From Geobacillus sp. 46C-IIa (GTDB lineage Bacteria > Bacillota > Bacilli > Bacillales > Anoxybacillaceae): DNA of 64,000 bases. This document shows positions 26,670 to 36,101 of this stretch, piece after piece (the first letter of the stretch is position 1; each line of letters opens with the position of its first letter). The notes under the pieces were generated by a model. That model ran no database searches. It worked only from the letters and a program-made list of their open reading frames with translations, and had not been told where the DNA came from. The translations under genes and the position numbers were made by a program. Location: NCBI RefSeq assembly GCF_014679505.1, contig NZ_CP061474.1, positions 124,001-188,000 on the forward strand, given 5' to 3'.

Positions 26670-27965
26670 ATGCGAAAGAAAGCATCCGCATGGCTGGCGT
26701 TGGCGCTTGGCGTCGGGATGGCGCTGTCGGGCTGCAGCTCGAGCTCTTCTTCATCCGATGACGCCAACCAAGGCAGCCAAAAAGCAGGAGAGAAGCTGGA
26801 GATTTTCAGTTGGTGGACGGGAGCTGGTGAGGAAGACGGTCTCAAAGCGCTGATCAAGCTGTTCCAAGAAAAATATCCGGATATTGAAATCGAAAACGCG
26901 GCGGTGGCCGGCGGGGCCGGGACGAACGCCAAGGCGGTCTTAGCGAGCCGCATGCAAGGGAACGACCCGCCATCGACGTTCCAAGTGCACGGTGGGGCGG
27001 AGCTGAATGAAGGATGGGTCGCTGCCGGCAAAATGGAGCCGCTCAACGACTTGTATGAACAAGAAGGCTGGATGGACAAATTCCCGAAAGCGCTCATTGA
27101 CATGGTCAGCAAAGACGGCAACATTTACTCCGTTCCGGTGAACATTCACCGCGGCAACGTCCTTTGGTACAACAAAAAAGTATTTGCCGACAACGGGCTT
27201 CAGCCGCCAAAAACGTTCGACGAGTTTTTCCAAGTGGCGGACCAGTTGAAGGCAAAAGGCATTACACCGCTTGCGCTCGGTGATAAAGAACCGTGGACCG
27301 CGACGCATTTGTTTGAAACGGTGTTGCTTGGCACGCTCGGAACGGACAACTACCAAAAACTTTGGACCGGAGAACTGTCGTTTGATGATCCGAAAGTGAA
27401 ACAGGCGGTTGAGACGTTTAAGAAAATGCTCGGCTATATTAACGAAGACCATAGCTCGCGCAACTGGCAAGACGCGGCTCAGCTCGTCGCTGAAGGAAAA
27501 GCGGCCATGTACGTGATGGGCGACTGGGCCAAAGGCTATTTCGTCAACGATCTAAAATTAAAAGTGAACGAAGATTTCGGCTACGTACCGACACCGAACA
27601 CCGATGGCAAGTTTATGGTCATCACCGATACGTTCGGCTTGCCAAAAGGCGTGAAAAACTCGGACGATGTGAAGAAGTTTTTAGCGGTGCTTGGTTCAGT
27701 CGAGGGGCAAGATGTGTTTAACCCGCTGAAAGGCTCGATCCCGGCTCGCATTGACGCCGATCCGTCCAAGTACGATGAATACGGCAAGCAAACGATGCAA
27801 GACTTCAAGACGGCGGAGCTGGCGCCGAGCTTAGCGCACGGTTCGGCAGCGCCGGAAGGGTTTGTCACGAAGGTCAATCAGGCCGTCAACATTTTCGTCA
27901 CGCAAAAAGATGTGAATTCGTTTACGGACACTCTTGTTTCGGCAGCGGCGGAACTGAAGAAGTAA
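26670..27965 (+). CDS. CUT1 ABC importer, sugar-binding lipoprotein
   Basis: This 431-residue lipoprotein has a signal peptide ending in the lipobox LSGCSS (Cys about 22), a Ser/Asp-rich linker and an SBP_bac_1 domain. The blocks EIFSWWTGAGEEDGLKAL, AVLASRMQGNDPPSTFQVHG and GNIYSVPVNIHRGNVLWYNK resemble glucose/mannose-type binding proteins of the GtsA/TtGBP class. The sugar is therefore probably a mono- or small oligosaccharide of hexose type; this is inference. The ATG follows AAAGGGGGAGGAAC. It is the first gene of an operon with two permeases; a stem-loop after it can favour its higher expression. Confidence 0.92.
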   Translation: MRKKASAWLALALGVGMALSGCSSSSSSSDDANQGSQKAGEKLEIFSWWTGAGEEDGLKALIKLFQEKYPDIEIENAAVAGGAGTNAKAVLASRMQGNDPPSTFQVHGGAELNEGWVAAGKMEPLNDLYEQEGWMDKFPKALIDMVSKDGNIYSVPVNIHRGNVLWYNKKVFADNGLQPPKTFDEFFQVADQLKAKGITPLALGDKEPWTATHLFETVLLGTLGTDNYQKLWTGELSFDDPKVKQAVETFKKMLGYINEDHSSRNWQDAAQLVAEGKAAMYVMGDWAKGYFVNDLKLKVNEDFGYVPTPNTDGKFMVITDTFGLPKGVKNSDDVKKFLAVLGSVEGQDVFNPLKGSIPARIDADPSKYDEYGKQTMQDFKTAELAPSLAHGSAAPEGFVTKVNQAVNIFVTQKDVNSFTDTLVSAAAELKK

Positions 27966-27971
27966 TGAATG

Positions 27972-28005
27972 GAAAGGGGACGGGAGCCATTCTCTTCCCC
28001 TTTTC
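27972..28005 (+). promoter_or_regulatory. Intra-operon hairpin after the binding-protein gene
   Basis: GAAAGGGGA and TCCCCTTTTC form a stem of about 9 bp ending in four T. Such hairpins between binding-protein and permease genes act as weak terminators or mRNA-protecting structures. Confidence 0.5.
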
Positions 28006-28021
28006 GTCATCATGAGGAGGG

Positions 28022-28999
28022 ATGATGGTGGAAACGGTCAACGTCACAACGGCGGAGAAGGCAACGGCGGTCCCGACGGTGCGGAAAAAGCGAAAATGGA
28101 CGGCCGACCATTGGCTGGCCGCCGTGTTTTTGGCGCCGTCGGTCATCTTGATTTTCCTATTTGTGTATGGATTTATCGGCTGGACAGGATATGTTTCGGT
28201 CAGCAATTGGAATTCGCTCGTTCCGGATTGGTCGTTCGCTGGATTGAAAAATTACCAGTATTTGTTCCAAGACTTTCGCTTTCAAGCTGATTTGCGCAAT
28301 ACGCTCGTATTTACGGTGTTGTTTATCGCCGTCGTGATTGTGCTCGGCCAACTGCTCGCGATTTTGCTTGACCAAAAGCTTCGTGGGGAATCGCTGTTTC
28401 GCAACATTTTCTTTTTCCCGATGGCCTTGTCTTTTGTCGTCACCGGGGTGGTGTGGCAATGGCTGTTCAACCCGTCAACGGGCGTGAACTTGTTCTTAAA
28501 ACCGCTTGGCTTGGATTCCAAATGGTATACGGATACAACGATTTTGGGCGGATTTCAATGGGGCAAAATCGAATTTGGCGTCCCATTGGCCATGATTGCG
28601 GTGGTGGTCGCAGCAGTCTGGCAAATGACCGGTTTTGCCGTCGCCATGTATTTGGCTGGCTTGCGCGCGATTCCGGATGAGGTGCGTGAAGCGGCCCGGA
28701 TGGACGGGGCGACCGAGTTTCAATTGTATTGGAAAATCGTTTTGCCGCTGTTGCGGCCGATTACGGCCAGTGTCATCATCATTATGGCGCACATTTCACT
28801 CAAAATTTTTGATTTGGTTTATGCTATGACCGGACCAGGGGCGAACTTTGTCACCGATGTGCCTGGGGTGTATATGTTTGAAACGACATTCCGCGGCAAC
28901 TATTATGCGAACGGGGCGGCAATCGCCATTGTGATGCTGCTGTCGGTCGCGATGTTTATCGTTCCGTATCTCGTCTCGAGCCGCAAGGGGGGATCATAA
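28022..28999 (+). CDS. CUT1 ABC importer, permease 1
   Basis: This 325-residue permease of the MalF/GtsB type has about six membrane helices after a ~30-residue charged N-terminus. The EAA loop that docks the ATPase is visible as [20 protein letters not shown] near residue 225. The gene follows a GAGGAGGG ribosome site with ATG at 28022 and 28025 and GTG at 28028; the exact start is ambiguous by 1-2 codons. It overlaps the second permease by one base. No ATPase gene is present, so a shared MsmX-type ATPase is expected. Confidence 0.9.
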   Translation: MMVETVNVTTAEKATAVPTVRKKRKWTADHWLAAVFLAPSVILIFLFVYGFIGWTGYVSVSNWNSLVPDWSFAGLKNYQYLFQDFRFQADLRNTLVFTVLFIAVVIVLGQLLAILLDQKLRGESLFRNIFFFPMALSFVVTGVVWQWLFNPSTGVNLFLKPLGLDSKWYTDTTILGGFQWGKIEFGVPLAMIAVVVAAVWQMTGFAVAMYLAGLRAIPDEVREAARMDGATEFQLYWKIVLPLLRPITASVIIIMAHISLKIFDLVYAMTGPGANFVTDVPGVYMFETTFRGNYYANGAAIAIVMLLSVAMFIVPYLVSSRKGGS

Positions 29000-29820
29000 T
29001 GGCGAAACCGCTATGGGCGCGGCCGTTTTTGTATATGCTCGCACTGGCGATGAGCGCATTTTTTCTATTGCCGGTATATGTCATGATCGTGACAAGCTTA
29101 AAACCGCTCGATGAAGTGACGTTGGCGGACATGTGGAAGTTGCCGTCAACGGTCGATTGGAGCAGCTATGCGACCGCATTTGAAAAGCTGGCCCCGAACT
29201 TTTGGAACTCGATTTTGCTCGTCGTGCCGGCGACGCTGCTGTCCGCGCTGCTGGGGGCGCTCAACGGCTACGTGCTGTCGAAGTGGAAGTTTAAAGGGGC
29301 GGACACGTTATTTACGCTCATTTTGTTTGGCATGTTCATTCCATATCAAAGCATCTTAATTCCACTCATTCAGTTTTTGCGCGAAATCGGGCTGTACAAC
29401 ACGATTCCTGGGTTGGTGTTCGTTCATGTCGTCTACGGCATCCCGATTACGACGCTGATGTTTCGCAATTTTTACGCCGCAATACCGGATGAGATGATTG
29501 AATCAGCGAAAATCGACGGCGCTGGGTTTGTCCGCATTTTTCGTGATATTATGCTTCCCTTGTCTATCACCGGATTTGTCGTTGTGGCAATCTGGCAGTT
29601 TACGAACATTTGGAACGAGTTTTTGTTTGCCGTGACGATTACGACCTCGGACAAACAGCCGATCATGGTCGCCTTGCAAAATTTATCCGGCAGCCAAATC
29701 GTGCAATGGAACGTACAAATGGCAGGAGCTCTACTCGCCGCCTTACCGACGTTGCTCGTCTATATCTTCCTTGGCAAATATTTCGTCCGGGGACTGCTTG
29801 CTGGCTCAGTAAAAGGGTGA
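28999..29820 (+). CDS. CUT1 ABC importer, permease 2
   Basis: This 273-residue permease of the MalG/GtsC type has six predicted helices, starting with [20 protein letters not shown]. The EAA-like motif is [20 protein letters not shown] near residue 175, and [17 protein letters not shown] is a typical helix. Its start codon overlaps the TAA of permease 1, so the two are translationally coupled. The high similarity of layout to GtsBC suggests a hexose substrate. A terminator follows. Confidence 0.9.
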   Translation: MAKPLWARPFLYMLALAMSAFFLLPVYVMIVTSLKPLDEVTLADMWKLPSTVDWSSYATAFEKLAPNFWNSILLVVPATLLSALLGALNGYVLSKWKFKGADTLFTLILFGMFIPYQSILIPLIQFLREIGLYNTIPGLVFVHVVYGIPITTLMFRNFYAAIPDEMIESAKIDGAGFVRIFRDIMLPLSITGFVVVAIWQFTNIWNEFLFAVTITTSDKQPIMVALQNLSGSQIVQWNVQMAGALLAALPTLLVYIFLGKYFVRGLLAGSVKG

Positions 29821-29854
29821 ACAGATGGGAAAGACAACTTGGGCATGATCGGAG

Positions 29855-29880
29855 GAGCTGCTTTGTTGGCGGCTCTTTTT
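29855..29880 (+). terminator. Terminator of the ABC importer operon
   Basis: GAGCTGC and GCGGCTC form a 7-bp stem with a 7-nt loop, followed by five T. Confidence 0.8.
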
Positions 29881-30089
29881 CATTTGGCACAACGTTTTCC
29901 GCTTGCCGATGATATGGCCTTTTCTGTCATCAGGGGATAGGAGGGAGAGGGGCGAAAGAATGGCCAGTCGTGTTGACCGGTGATGGCGGAAAAAGTGCGA
30001 CTGATGCACGTTTTCTGCTTGTCGTTGAGTCTTCTTCGTCTTTCGATTAAGATAAAAACAGAATAGGTAAAGAAAGTGAGGCGTACCGC

Positions 30090-30962
30090 ATGGTTTTAGG
30101 AGCGATTGAAGCCGGGGGCACGAAAGTTGTCTGTGCCATCGGCGATGAACAAGGAAACATCCATGAACGGGCGGTGTTTCCGACGACCGTGCCGGAAGAG
30201 ACGATGGCTCGTGTCATCGAATTTTTCCGTCCGCATGGTATTGAGGCGATCGGCGTCGGGTCGTTTGGTCCGGTCGATTTGCGTCCGGACAGTCCAACGT
30301 ACGGCTATATTACGAGCACGCCGAAACAGGCGTGGGCGCAGTTTGACTTTGTCGGCACGCTGAAGCAACATTTTCCGGTGCCGATCGGCTTTGATACGGA
30401 CGTCAACGCGGCGGCGCTCGGCGAGCTGCGCTGGGGAGCGGCGCAAGGATTGGATAGCTGCCTATATATGACGGTCGGCACCGGCATCGGCGTTGGCGCG
30501 ATCGTTGAAGGCCGCTTGCTGCATGGGCTGCTTCATCCGGAGATGGGCCACATATTGGTCCGCCGGCATCCGGATGACGCGTTTGCTGGCATATGCCCGT
30601 ACCATGGCGATTGCTTGGAAGGGATGGCGTCCGGCCCGGCGATCGAGCGGCGCTGGGGGAAAAAAGGGGCGGAGCTGGCTGACCGCGATGAGGTGTGGGA
30701 GCTTGAAGCGTTTTACTTAGCTCAAGCGATTGCCAACTATATTCTCGTTCTATCGCCGGAAAAAGTGATTGTCGGCGGCGGGGTTATGAAGCAGACGCAC
30801 GTGCTTCCGCTAGTCCGCCGCTATGTGCAAGAGCGGCTTGGGGGGTATATTCAGCACGAGGCGGTTCTCCAACACATTGATCAGTATATCGTCCTTCCGG
30901 GGTTGGGCGACAATGCTGGCATTTCGGGCGCCTTGGCGCTCGCGGCGGCGGCGCTGGAATAA
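30090..30962 (+). CDS. ROK-family fructokinase (GmuE/YdhR-like)
   Basis: This 290-residue cytoplasmic sugar kinase has the phosphate loop AIEAGGTKVVCAIG, then GVGSFGPVDL, the sugar-binding FDTDVNAAALGE and TVGTGIGVGAIV. The ROK zinc site follows (HPEMGHILVRRHPDD, then CPYHGDCLEG, with His and three Cys/His ligands). The CPYHGDC spacing and overall sequence follow B. subtilis GmuE (YdhR), a fructokinase/mannokinase, more than glucokinase. It lies 270 bp after the ABC importer behind a terminator, so it has its own promoter, but a shared sugar is likely: import, then phosphorylation. The start follows AAGTGAGGCGTACCGC. Confidence 0.9.
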   Translation: MVLGAIEAGGTKVVCAIGDEQGNIHERAVFPTTVPEETMARVIEFFRPHGIEAIGVGSFGPVDLRPDSPTYGYITSTPKQAWAQFDFVGTLKQHFPVPIGFDTDVNAAALGELRWGAAQGLDSCLYMTVGTGIGVGAIVEGRLLHGLLHPEMGHILVRRHPDDAFAGICPYHGDCLEGMASGPAIERRWGKKGAELADRDEVWELEAFYLAQAIANYILVLSPEKVIVGGGVMKQTHVLPLVRRYVQERLGGYIQHEAVLQHIDQYIVLPGLGDNAGISGALALAAAALE

Positions 30963-30971
30963 ATGGAATGG

Positions 30972-31016
30972 ACGGCGGTCTGTGGTCTTTTGTCAGGCCA
31001 TGGGCGGCCGTTTTTT
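30972..31016 (+). terminator. Probable terminator of the fructokinase gene
   Basis: ACGGC and GCCGT close a long GC-rich loop, followed by six T; the stem is short and imperfect. Confidence 0.5.
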
Positions 31017-31033
31017 GTTGGCGGTTGGCCTCT

Positions 31034-31149
31034 TTGACTGTTTGTTCAAAAAATATTTATATTTTTTGACTGATTGGTCAAAGAAACATCGCTTTTTCGT
31101 TGCATAAATTTATAAATGTTGTTTATAATATCGTTGACTACTCGGTCAT
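31034..31149. promoter_or_regulatory. Promoter of the TetR/efflux operon with three operator-like sites
   Basis: Three sites share TTGACT-N5-TCAA: 31034-31049 (TTGACTGTTTGTTCAA), 31066-31081 (TTGACTGATTGGTCAA) and 31134-31149 (TTGACTACTCGGTCAT). The promoter is TTGCAT (31100-31105), 18 bp, TATAAT (31124-31129). Site 3 covers the transcription start, and sites 1 and 2 lie upstream. This fits autoregulation by the downstream TetR protein. Confidence 0.65.
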
Positions 31150-31170
31150 AGGTGTATGGAGGCGAGGACA

Positions 31171-31311
31171 ATGGTCGATATCCGGCAATTGATTGAACGG
31201 CTGCACCAGCGCGGAGTGCGGGCCGGTTTTGTGAAGCCGCGCTCATTGTTGCCATCGTATCCGCAATGGGAAGCGGCGAATGGGAAGGGGATGGATCAGT
31301 GCCATGGATGA
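31171..31311 (+). CDS. 46-residue upstream protein, coupled to the TetR gene
   Basis: The ATG is preceded by TGGAGGCGAGGACA, a strong ribosome site, and lies about 40 nt after the promoter. The product reads VDIRQLIERLHQRGVRAGFV, then KPRSLLPSYPQWEAANGKGM and ends in DQCHG. Its TGA overlaps the TetR start region (ATGGATGA), so translation can be coupled. It is basic and probably soluble; I do not recognise it. It may be a leader peptide or a real small protein. Confidence 0.5.
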   Translation: MVDIRQLIERLHQRGVRAGFVKPRSLLPSYPQWEAANGKGMDQCHG

Positions 31312-32227
31312 ACGGCGCGTTCAATTTATCGAAATTGCGATGAAGCTGTTTGCCGAAAAAGGGTATCATGCGACATCGATCCAAGATTTGGTGGAAGCAT
31401 GGGGCATTTCCAAAGGAGCGTTTTATCATCATTTTTCTTCAAAAGAGGAGCTGTTGCTGGCGGTGTTGCAGCATTACAGTGAGAACATGATGGCCGATTT
31501 GACAGCAGTGGCCGGCGGCGGGTCAGAAAAAGAACAGTTCATCCGCCAGCTGGCTGCTCATTTTTCTCATGTTCGCCAATACAAGGAGTTTTTGCATATG
31601 GTTATGTCGGAACAGCTGCCAAAAGTCAATCCGGAGATTGAGCGGTATATGTTCCGTCAGCACGGCCGTCTTTTTTTATGGTATTGCACCCGTCTTGAAG
31701 AAGTGTATGGGGAGGCGATTCGGCCGTATGTGTATGATGCGGCCATGATGGTGAACGGCATCGTGCGCCAATATTTGTTTTACTTTTTCTTTCACCAAGA
31801 GACGTTTAACGCGGAAGAAGCCGCTCGTTTCCTCATGCGCCGCTTCGACGCGATCGTCGACAGCTTTGCGGCAGGCGAACGTCCGCTGTTGACGAAGGAG
31901 TCACTAGCCCCATGGATGGAGCTGGAAGAGCGCGAGCGGCAGAGACAACGGGAACGGCTGGCTTCGGCGTTTTCCGCCGTCCGGGAGGCGGCGAAGGAAC
32001 TTGGCGCAAAGCAGATGGATGATGTGCTTGAGGCGGTGGCTGCGCTCGAGGAGGAGCTGCTCGGACGCCATGAACCGCCGCGCGTCTATCTAGTCGAGGC
32101 GCTGCTTTTATATTTGCGTCATCAACAAGCGCCTTCGCTTGCGGCGGCCTTGGCCGCGCTCAGTCAAGAAATGGAGACATATCGACAATTGAATGGATGG
32201 GAGAGAGGAACATGGAAAAGGCACTAG
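31304..32227 (+). CDS. TetR-family transcriptional regulator
   Basis: This 307-residue protein has an N-terminal TetR helix-turn-helix (FIEIAMKLFAEKGYHATSIQ, then DLVEAWGISKGAFYHHFSSK, residues about 7-50) and a long ligand domain. The C-terminal ~100 residues are extra for the family (usual length ~200) and are charged and helical. The start ATG at 31304 overlaps the end of the 46-residue upstream gene; earlier starts lack a ribosome site. It overlaps the efflux gene by 16 nt. It likely represses its own operon from the three TTGACT-type sites and responds to a pump substrate. Confidence 0.9.
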   Translation: MDERRVQFIEIAMKLFAEKGYHATSIQDLVEAWGISKGAFYHHFSSKEELLLAVLQHYSENMMADLTAVAGGGSEKEQFIRQLAAHFSHVRQYKEFLHMVMSEQLPKVNPEIERYMFRQHGRLFLWYCTRLEEVYGEAIRPYVYDAAMMVNGIVRQYLFYFFFHQETFNAEEAARFLMRRFDAIVDSFAAGERPLLTKESLAPWMELEERERQRQRERLASAFSAVREAAKELGAKQMDDVLEAVAALEEELLGRHEPPRVYLVEALLLYLRHQQAPSLAAALAALSQEMETYRQLNGWERGTWKRH

Positions 32228-33819
32228 CGGCGCCGGCCAGCACGATTCGGCATCGCCCGCTGCTCATTACAGGACTTATTATCGCCATGTTGTTTGCGGC
32301 GCTCGACGGAACGATCGTCGGCACCGCGATGCCGCGCATCGTCGGGGAGCTCGGCGGGCTTGGGGTGATGACATGGCTGACGACGGCGTACATGTTAACG
32401 TCGACAGCGGTCGTGCCGATCGCCGGGAAGCTTGCCGACGTATTAGGGCGTCGAATCGTATATGTGAGCGGACTCATCATTTTTATGGCCGGCTCCGCGC
32501 TTTGCGGCATGGCGAACGATATGACCCAGCTCATTATTTACCGCGGCATTCAAGGAATCGGCGGCGGCATTATGATGCCGATGGCAATGATTGTCGTTGG
32601 TGACGTGTTTACGGGGAAAGAGCGGGCGAAATGGCAAGGAGTGTTCGGTGGTCTGTACGGTCTCGCTTCGGTGCTGGGCCCGCAAATCGGCGGCTTTATC
32701 GTCGATCATTTGAACTGGCGTTGGGTGTTTTATATTAACTTGCCGGTCGGCATTTTAGCGACCGTGCTGATTGCGATGGGGTTAAGCAAATATAAAGCTG
32801 AAGGGCCAGTGAAATTCGACGTTGCCGGGATGGCGACGCTGACGGCAGGTGTCGTCAGCTTATTGCTTGGGCTGACATTTGGCGGTGACCAATATGCGTG
32901 GGGCTCATGGCAAATCATCTCGCTGTTTGCGGCGGCGGTGATCTTTTTCGCCTTGTTCGTTTGGGCAGAAAAGCGGGCGGAGGAGCCGATCATTCCGCTT
33001 TGGCTGTTCCGCAACCGGACGTTTACGTTGTTGAACGGCATCGGCTTTTTCATGAGCGTCGGCATGTTCGGAGCCATCATGTTCGTCCCGTTTTTTATGC
33101 AAGGGGTGGTTGGGGTAAGTGCCACAGAGTCAGGAACGATTATGACACCGATGATGATTACGATGATTATCGGCAGCGTCGTTGGCGGCCGACTCGTTTA
33201 CCGAATTGGTGTGAAAACACAGCTGATCGTCGGCATGGCCATTATGTTGTCAGCGTTTGGCTTGCTTGGCACGATGGATGTCGATACGTCAAAATGGACG
33301 GCAACGCTGTATATGATCGTGCTTGGACTCGGTACAGGGCTCGTGATGCCGATTTTAACGCTTGCTTTGCAAGAAAGTTTTCCGAAATCGGAGCTTGGCG
33401 TGGTGACATCTTCAAGCCAATTTTTCCGCTCGATCGGTGGGACGTTTGGCATGACAGTGCTCGGGGCCATCATGAATCACCGTTCGAGCACCTTGCTTGA
33501 CGAACGGCTCATGCCGAAGCTCGAAGCGCTGCCGGCGCAGGCGAAGGGGGCTGTCGACCGCTTTGCGGACATGCTCCATGACGATCCGCAAGGGCTGTAT
33601 TCCGTCTTGCTCAGCCCGGAAGCGATGAAGAGCATTCCGGCTGCACTGCGCGATATGTTCGTGCCGGTGTTGAAGCAGTCGCTCGTTGATTCATTGCAAT
33701 CTGTCTTTTTGTTTGGGCTTGTGTTTATTGCGGTCGGCTTGTTGTTGGTGTTCGGTTTGAAACGGATTAAATTGTCGGCTCGGACAGGGGAAGAAGTACA
33801 CATGGACACGACCGAGTAA
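32212..33819 (+). CDS. DHA2-family MFS multidrug efflux pump
   Basis: This 535-residue membrane protein has about 14 hydrophobic segments, the size and layout of EmrB/QacA/LmrB proton antiporters. The motif-D1 region is LDGTIVGTAMPRIVGEL, motif A is GKLADVLGRR, and motif C is GLASVLGPQIGGFI. A ~65-residue extracytoplasmic loop before the last helix (DERLMPKLEALPAQAKGAVD) is also typical. The ATG at 32212 has GAGAGAGGAAC upstream. It is the output gene of the TetR-controlled operon; the exported drug is unknown. Confidence 0.92.
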   Translation: MEKALAAPASTIRHRPLLITGLIIAMLFAALDGTIVGTAMPRIVGELGGLGVMTWLTTAYMLTSTAVVPIAGKLADVLGRRIVYVSGLIIFMAGSALCGMANDMTQLIIYRGIQGIGGGIMMPMAMIVVGDVFTGKERAKWQGVFGGLYGLASVLGPQIGGFIVDHLNWRWVFYINLPVGILATVLIAMGLSKYKAEGPVKFDVAGMATLTAGVVSLLLGLTFGGDQYAWGSWQIISLFAAAVIFFALFVWAEKRAEEPIIPLWLFRNRTFTLLNGIGFFMSVGMFGAIMFVPFFMQGVVGVSATESGTIMTPMMITMIIGSVVGGRLVYRIGVKTQLIVGMAIMLSAFGLLGTMDVDTSKWTATLYMIVLGLGTGLVMPILTLALQESFPKSELGVVTSSSQFFRSIGGTFGMTVLGAIMNHRSSTLLDERLMPKLEALPAQAKGAVDRFADMLHDDPQGLYSVLLSPEAMKSIPAALRDMFVPVLKQSLVDSLQSVFLFGLVFIAVGLLLVFGLKRIKLSARTGEEVHMDTTE

Positions 33820-33833
33820 CGGTTCTCATGATC

Positions 33834-33888
33834 AAAAACCCAGCGGAACGCGCCTCACTTCATCAGGCGGCGGTCCTGCTGGGTTTTT
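33834..33888. terminator. Bidirectional terminator
   Basis: AAAAACCCAGC (33834-33844) pairs with GCTGGGTTTTT (33878-33888), with further inner pairing of GGCGG with CGCC. A/T runs on both sides allow use by the efflux operon (+) and the DUF779 gene (-). Confidence 0.85.
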
Positions 33889-33953
33889 CGACGCGGCGGA
33901 ACATGACGTATCCCCTGTATTGGGTTTAAGGAATCGGACGGTTGGCACAGCCG

Positions 33954-34313
33954 CTATGCTTCTTCCGTCCCGGCGCTCTGTCCGAAGACGCGCGAGCGGG
34001 TGAGAAAGCGGACGCCTTCCGGACCTTCGAGCGAAAACATGCCGCCGCGCCCGGGAACGACGTCGATGATCAGTTGCGTGTGCTTCCAATATTCGTATTG
34101 CGCCTTGGCGATGTAAAACGGGCAGCCGCCGATTTCGCCAAGCAGGACGTCAGAATCGCCGACAATCAGCTCGCCGAGCGGATAGCACATCGGCGAGCTG
34201 CCGTCGCAGCACCCGCCCGATTGATGGAACATGAGCGGGCCGTACTTTGCTTTTAGCTTTTCGATTAATGCCAACGCCGCTTCGGTGGCGATTACTTTCG
34301 GTTCATCGCCCAT
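33954..34313 (-). CDS. DUF779 protein (AcoD-associated)
   Basis: This 119-residue protein has a cysteine-rich segment FHQSGGCCDGSSPMCYPLGE and a second block EIGGCPFYIAKAQYEYWKHT, the signature of DUF779. These proteins are encoded beside AcoD-type aldehyde dehydrogenases in many bacteria, as here; the function is unknown but metal or redox chemistry is suggested by the cysteines. The start ATG has ATAAGGAGGGGACGTA upstream. A hairpin terminator lies between the dehydrogenase and this gene, so expression may be reduced or partly independent. Confidence 0.88.
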   Translation of the reverse strand: MGDEPKVIATEAALALIEKLKAKYGPLMFHQSGGCCDGSSPMCYPLGELIVGDSDVLLGEIGGCPFYIAKAQYEYWKHTQLIIDVVPGRGGMFSLEGPEGVRFLTRSRVFGQSAGTEEA

Positions 34314-34406
34314 TACGTCCCCTCCTTATGCATTCGATTTCCGTTTTCGACATTGACGCTCGCCCGGCGGTCCGCCGAAGCGGGACAACAGCGGTGTCGC
34401 CAAAGG

Positions 34407-34440
34407 CAAAAGAGGGTGTCCCGAAAAGATCAGGACACCT
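34407..34440 (-). terminator. Terminator after the aldehyde dehydrogenase gene
   Basis: Read on the minus strand, AGGTGTCC and GGGACACC form a stem followed by CTCTTTT. A second stem (CGCCTC/GAGGCG, 34455-34478) lies just upstream. Confidence 0.65.
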
Positions 34441-34503
34441 TGTCAAAATGCTGGGCGCTTCGCCTCTAAACGAGGAGGCGATGAAAGAGTGGGTGGATGA
34501 ATA

Positions 34504-36024
34504 TTAGAACAAGCCGAGTTTTTTCGGCGAATAGCTGACGAGCAAGTTTTTCGTTTGTTGGTAATGGTCGAGCATCATTTTGTGCGTTTCGCGGCCGATG
34601 CCGGACATTTTGTAGCCGCCGAATGCTGCGTGAGCCGGGTAGACGTGGTAGCAGTTCGTCCACACGCGGCCGGCTTGAATGCCGCGGCCGAACCGGTACG
34701 CCGTGTTGATGTCGCGCGTCCAGACGCCGGCGCCAAGGCCATACAGCGTCTCATTGGCGATGGCGAGCGCTTCATCGTTGTCTTTGAACGTCGTGACGGC
34801 CAACACCGGCCCGAAAATTTCTTCTTGGAAAATGCGCATTTTGTTATGTCCTTTGAAAATCGTCGGCTTGACGTAATACCCGCCGGCGAGCTCGCCTTCA
34901 AGCATGTTCCGCTCACCGCCGATCAAAAGCGCGGCGCCTTCCTGTTTGCCGATGTCGATGTATGATAAAATTTTCTCAAGCTGCTCCGACGACGCTTGGG
35001 CGCCGATCATCGTTTCCGTGTCAAGCGGGTTGCCTTGTTTAATTTGTTTGACGCGTTCAAGCGCCCGTTCCATAAACGCATCGTAAATCGATTCGTGGAT
35101 GAGGGCGCGCGACGGGCATGTGCAGACTTCGCCTTGGTTTAAGGCGAACATCGTCAACCCTTCGAGCGCTTTATCGAGAAACTCGTCATCTTTGTCCATC
35201 ACATCAGGGAAGAAAATGTTCGGTGACTTGCCGCCAAGCTCAAGCGTAACCGGAACGATGTTTTGCGAGGCGTATTGCATGATGAGCCGTCCGGTCGTCG
35301 TTTCGCCGGTGAACGCCACTTTCGCCACGCGCGGATTTGAAGCGAGCGGTTTGCCGGCTTCCAAGCCAAACCCGTTCACAACGTTGACGACGCCAGGTGG
35401 AAGCAAATCTTCGATGAGTTCGATGAGGACGAGAATTGACGTCGGCGTTTGCTCCGCCGGTTTTAAGACAACGCAGTTGCCGGCCGCAAGCGCTGGCGCG
35501 AGCTTCCAGGCCGCCATTAAAATCGGGAAGTTCCACGGGATGATTTGCCCGACGACGCCGAGCGGTTCTTTGAAGTGATAGGCGACCGTGTCGTGATCGA
35601 TTTCCGAAATGGTCCCTTCTTGGGCGCGAATGCAGCTGGCAAAATAGCGGAAATGGTCGATGGCAAGCGGAATGTCAGCCGCGAGCGTCTCGCGGATTGG
35701 CTTGCCGTTTTCCCACGTTTCCGCGACCGCGAGCCGTTCCAAGTTTTCTTCCATCCGATCGGCGATTTTGTTCAACAGGCGGGCGCGCTTGGCGGGTGAC
35801 GTGCGTCCCCATTCCTCTTTTGCCGCATGGGCGGCGTCAAGCGCCAGTTCGATATCGGCGGCTTTCGAGCGCGGCACTTCGCAATACGGCTGCCCGGTGA
35901 TCGGCGTGATGTTTTCAAAATACTCGCCGTCCATCGGCGGCACCCATTTGCCGCCAATAAAGTTTTCGTAGCGCTTTTTGAACGTGACAAGCGCCCCCGA
36001 CTGGCCTGGTTGTGCGTAAATCAT
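34504..36024 (-). CDS. AcoD-type aldehyde dehydrogenase
   Basis: This 506-residue NAD(P)-dependent enzyme oxidises acetaldehyde or similar aldehydes to the acid. The NAD-binding block is [20 protein letters not shown], and the catalytic base Glu lies in [13 protein letters not shown]. The nucleophilic Cys lies in [14 protein letters not shown], a spelling characteristic of AcoD/ExaC enzymes. [13 protein letters not shown] is near the C-terminus. The start is set at [10 protein letters not shown], which follows AAAGGGGAATCGGGG; 14 upstream codons lack a ribosome site. A SigA promoter and a cre site lie upstream, indicating carbon catabolite control. Confidence 0.93.
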   Translation of the reverse strand: MIYAQPGQSGALVTFKKRYENFIGGKWVPPMDGEYFENITPITGQPYCEVPRSKAADIELALDAAHAAKEEWGRTSPAKRARLLNKIADRMEENLERLAVAETWENGKPIRETLAADIPLAIDHFRYFASCIRAQEGTISEIDHDTVAYHFKEPLGVVGQIIPWNFPILMAAWKLAPALAAGNCVVLKPAEQTPTSILVLIELIEDLLPPGVVNVVNGFGLEAGKPLASNPRVAKVAFTGETTTGRLIMQYASQNIVPVTLELGGKSPNIFFPDVMDKDDEFLDKALEGLTMFALNQGEVCTCPSRALIHESIYDAFMERALERVKQIKQGNPLDTETMIGAQASSEQLEKILSYIDIGKQEGAALLIGGERNMLEGELAGGYYVKPTIFKGHNKMRIFQEEIFGPVLAVTTFKDNDEALAIANETLYGLGAGVWTRDINTAYRFGRGIQAGRVWTNCYHVYPAHAAFGGYKMSGIGRETHKMMLDHYQQTKNLLVSYSPKKLGLF

Positions 36025-36051
36025 CCCCGATTCCCCTTTCATTTGAATATT

Positions 36052-36065
36052 TGTACACGCTTTCA
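36052..36065 (-). promoter_or_regulatory. cre site upstream of the aldehyde dehydrogenase gene
   Basis: On the minus strand TGAAAGCGTGTACA matches the CcpA box at 13 of 14 positions. It lies between the promoter and the start codon. Confidence 0.65.
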
Positions 36066-36101
36066 ATAGAAGGAATATTAGAAAAATTCCTCCCGATGAT
36101 T

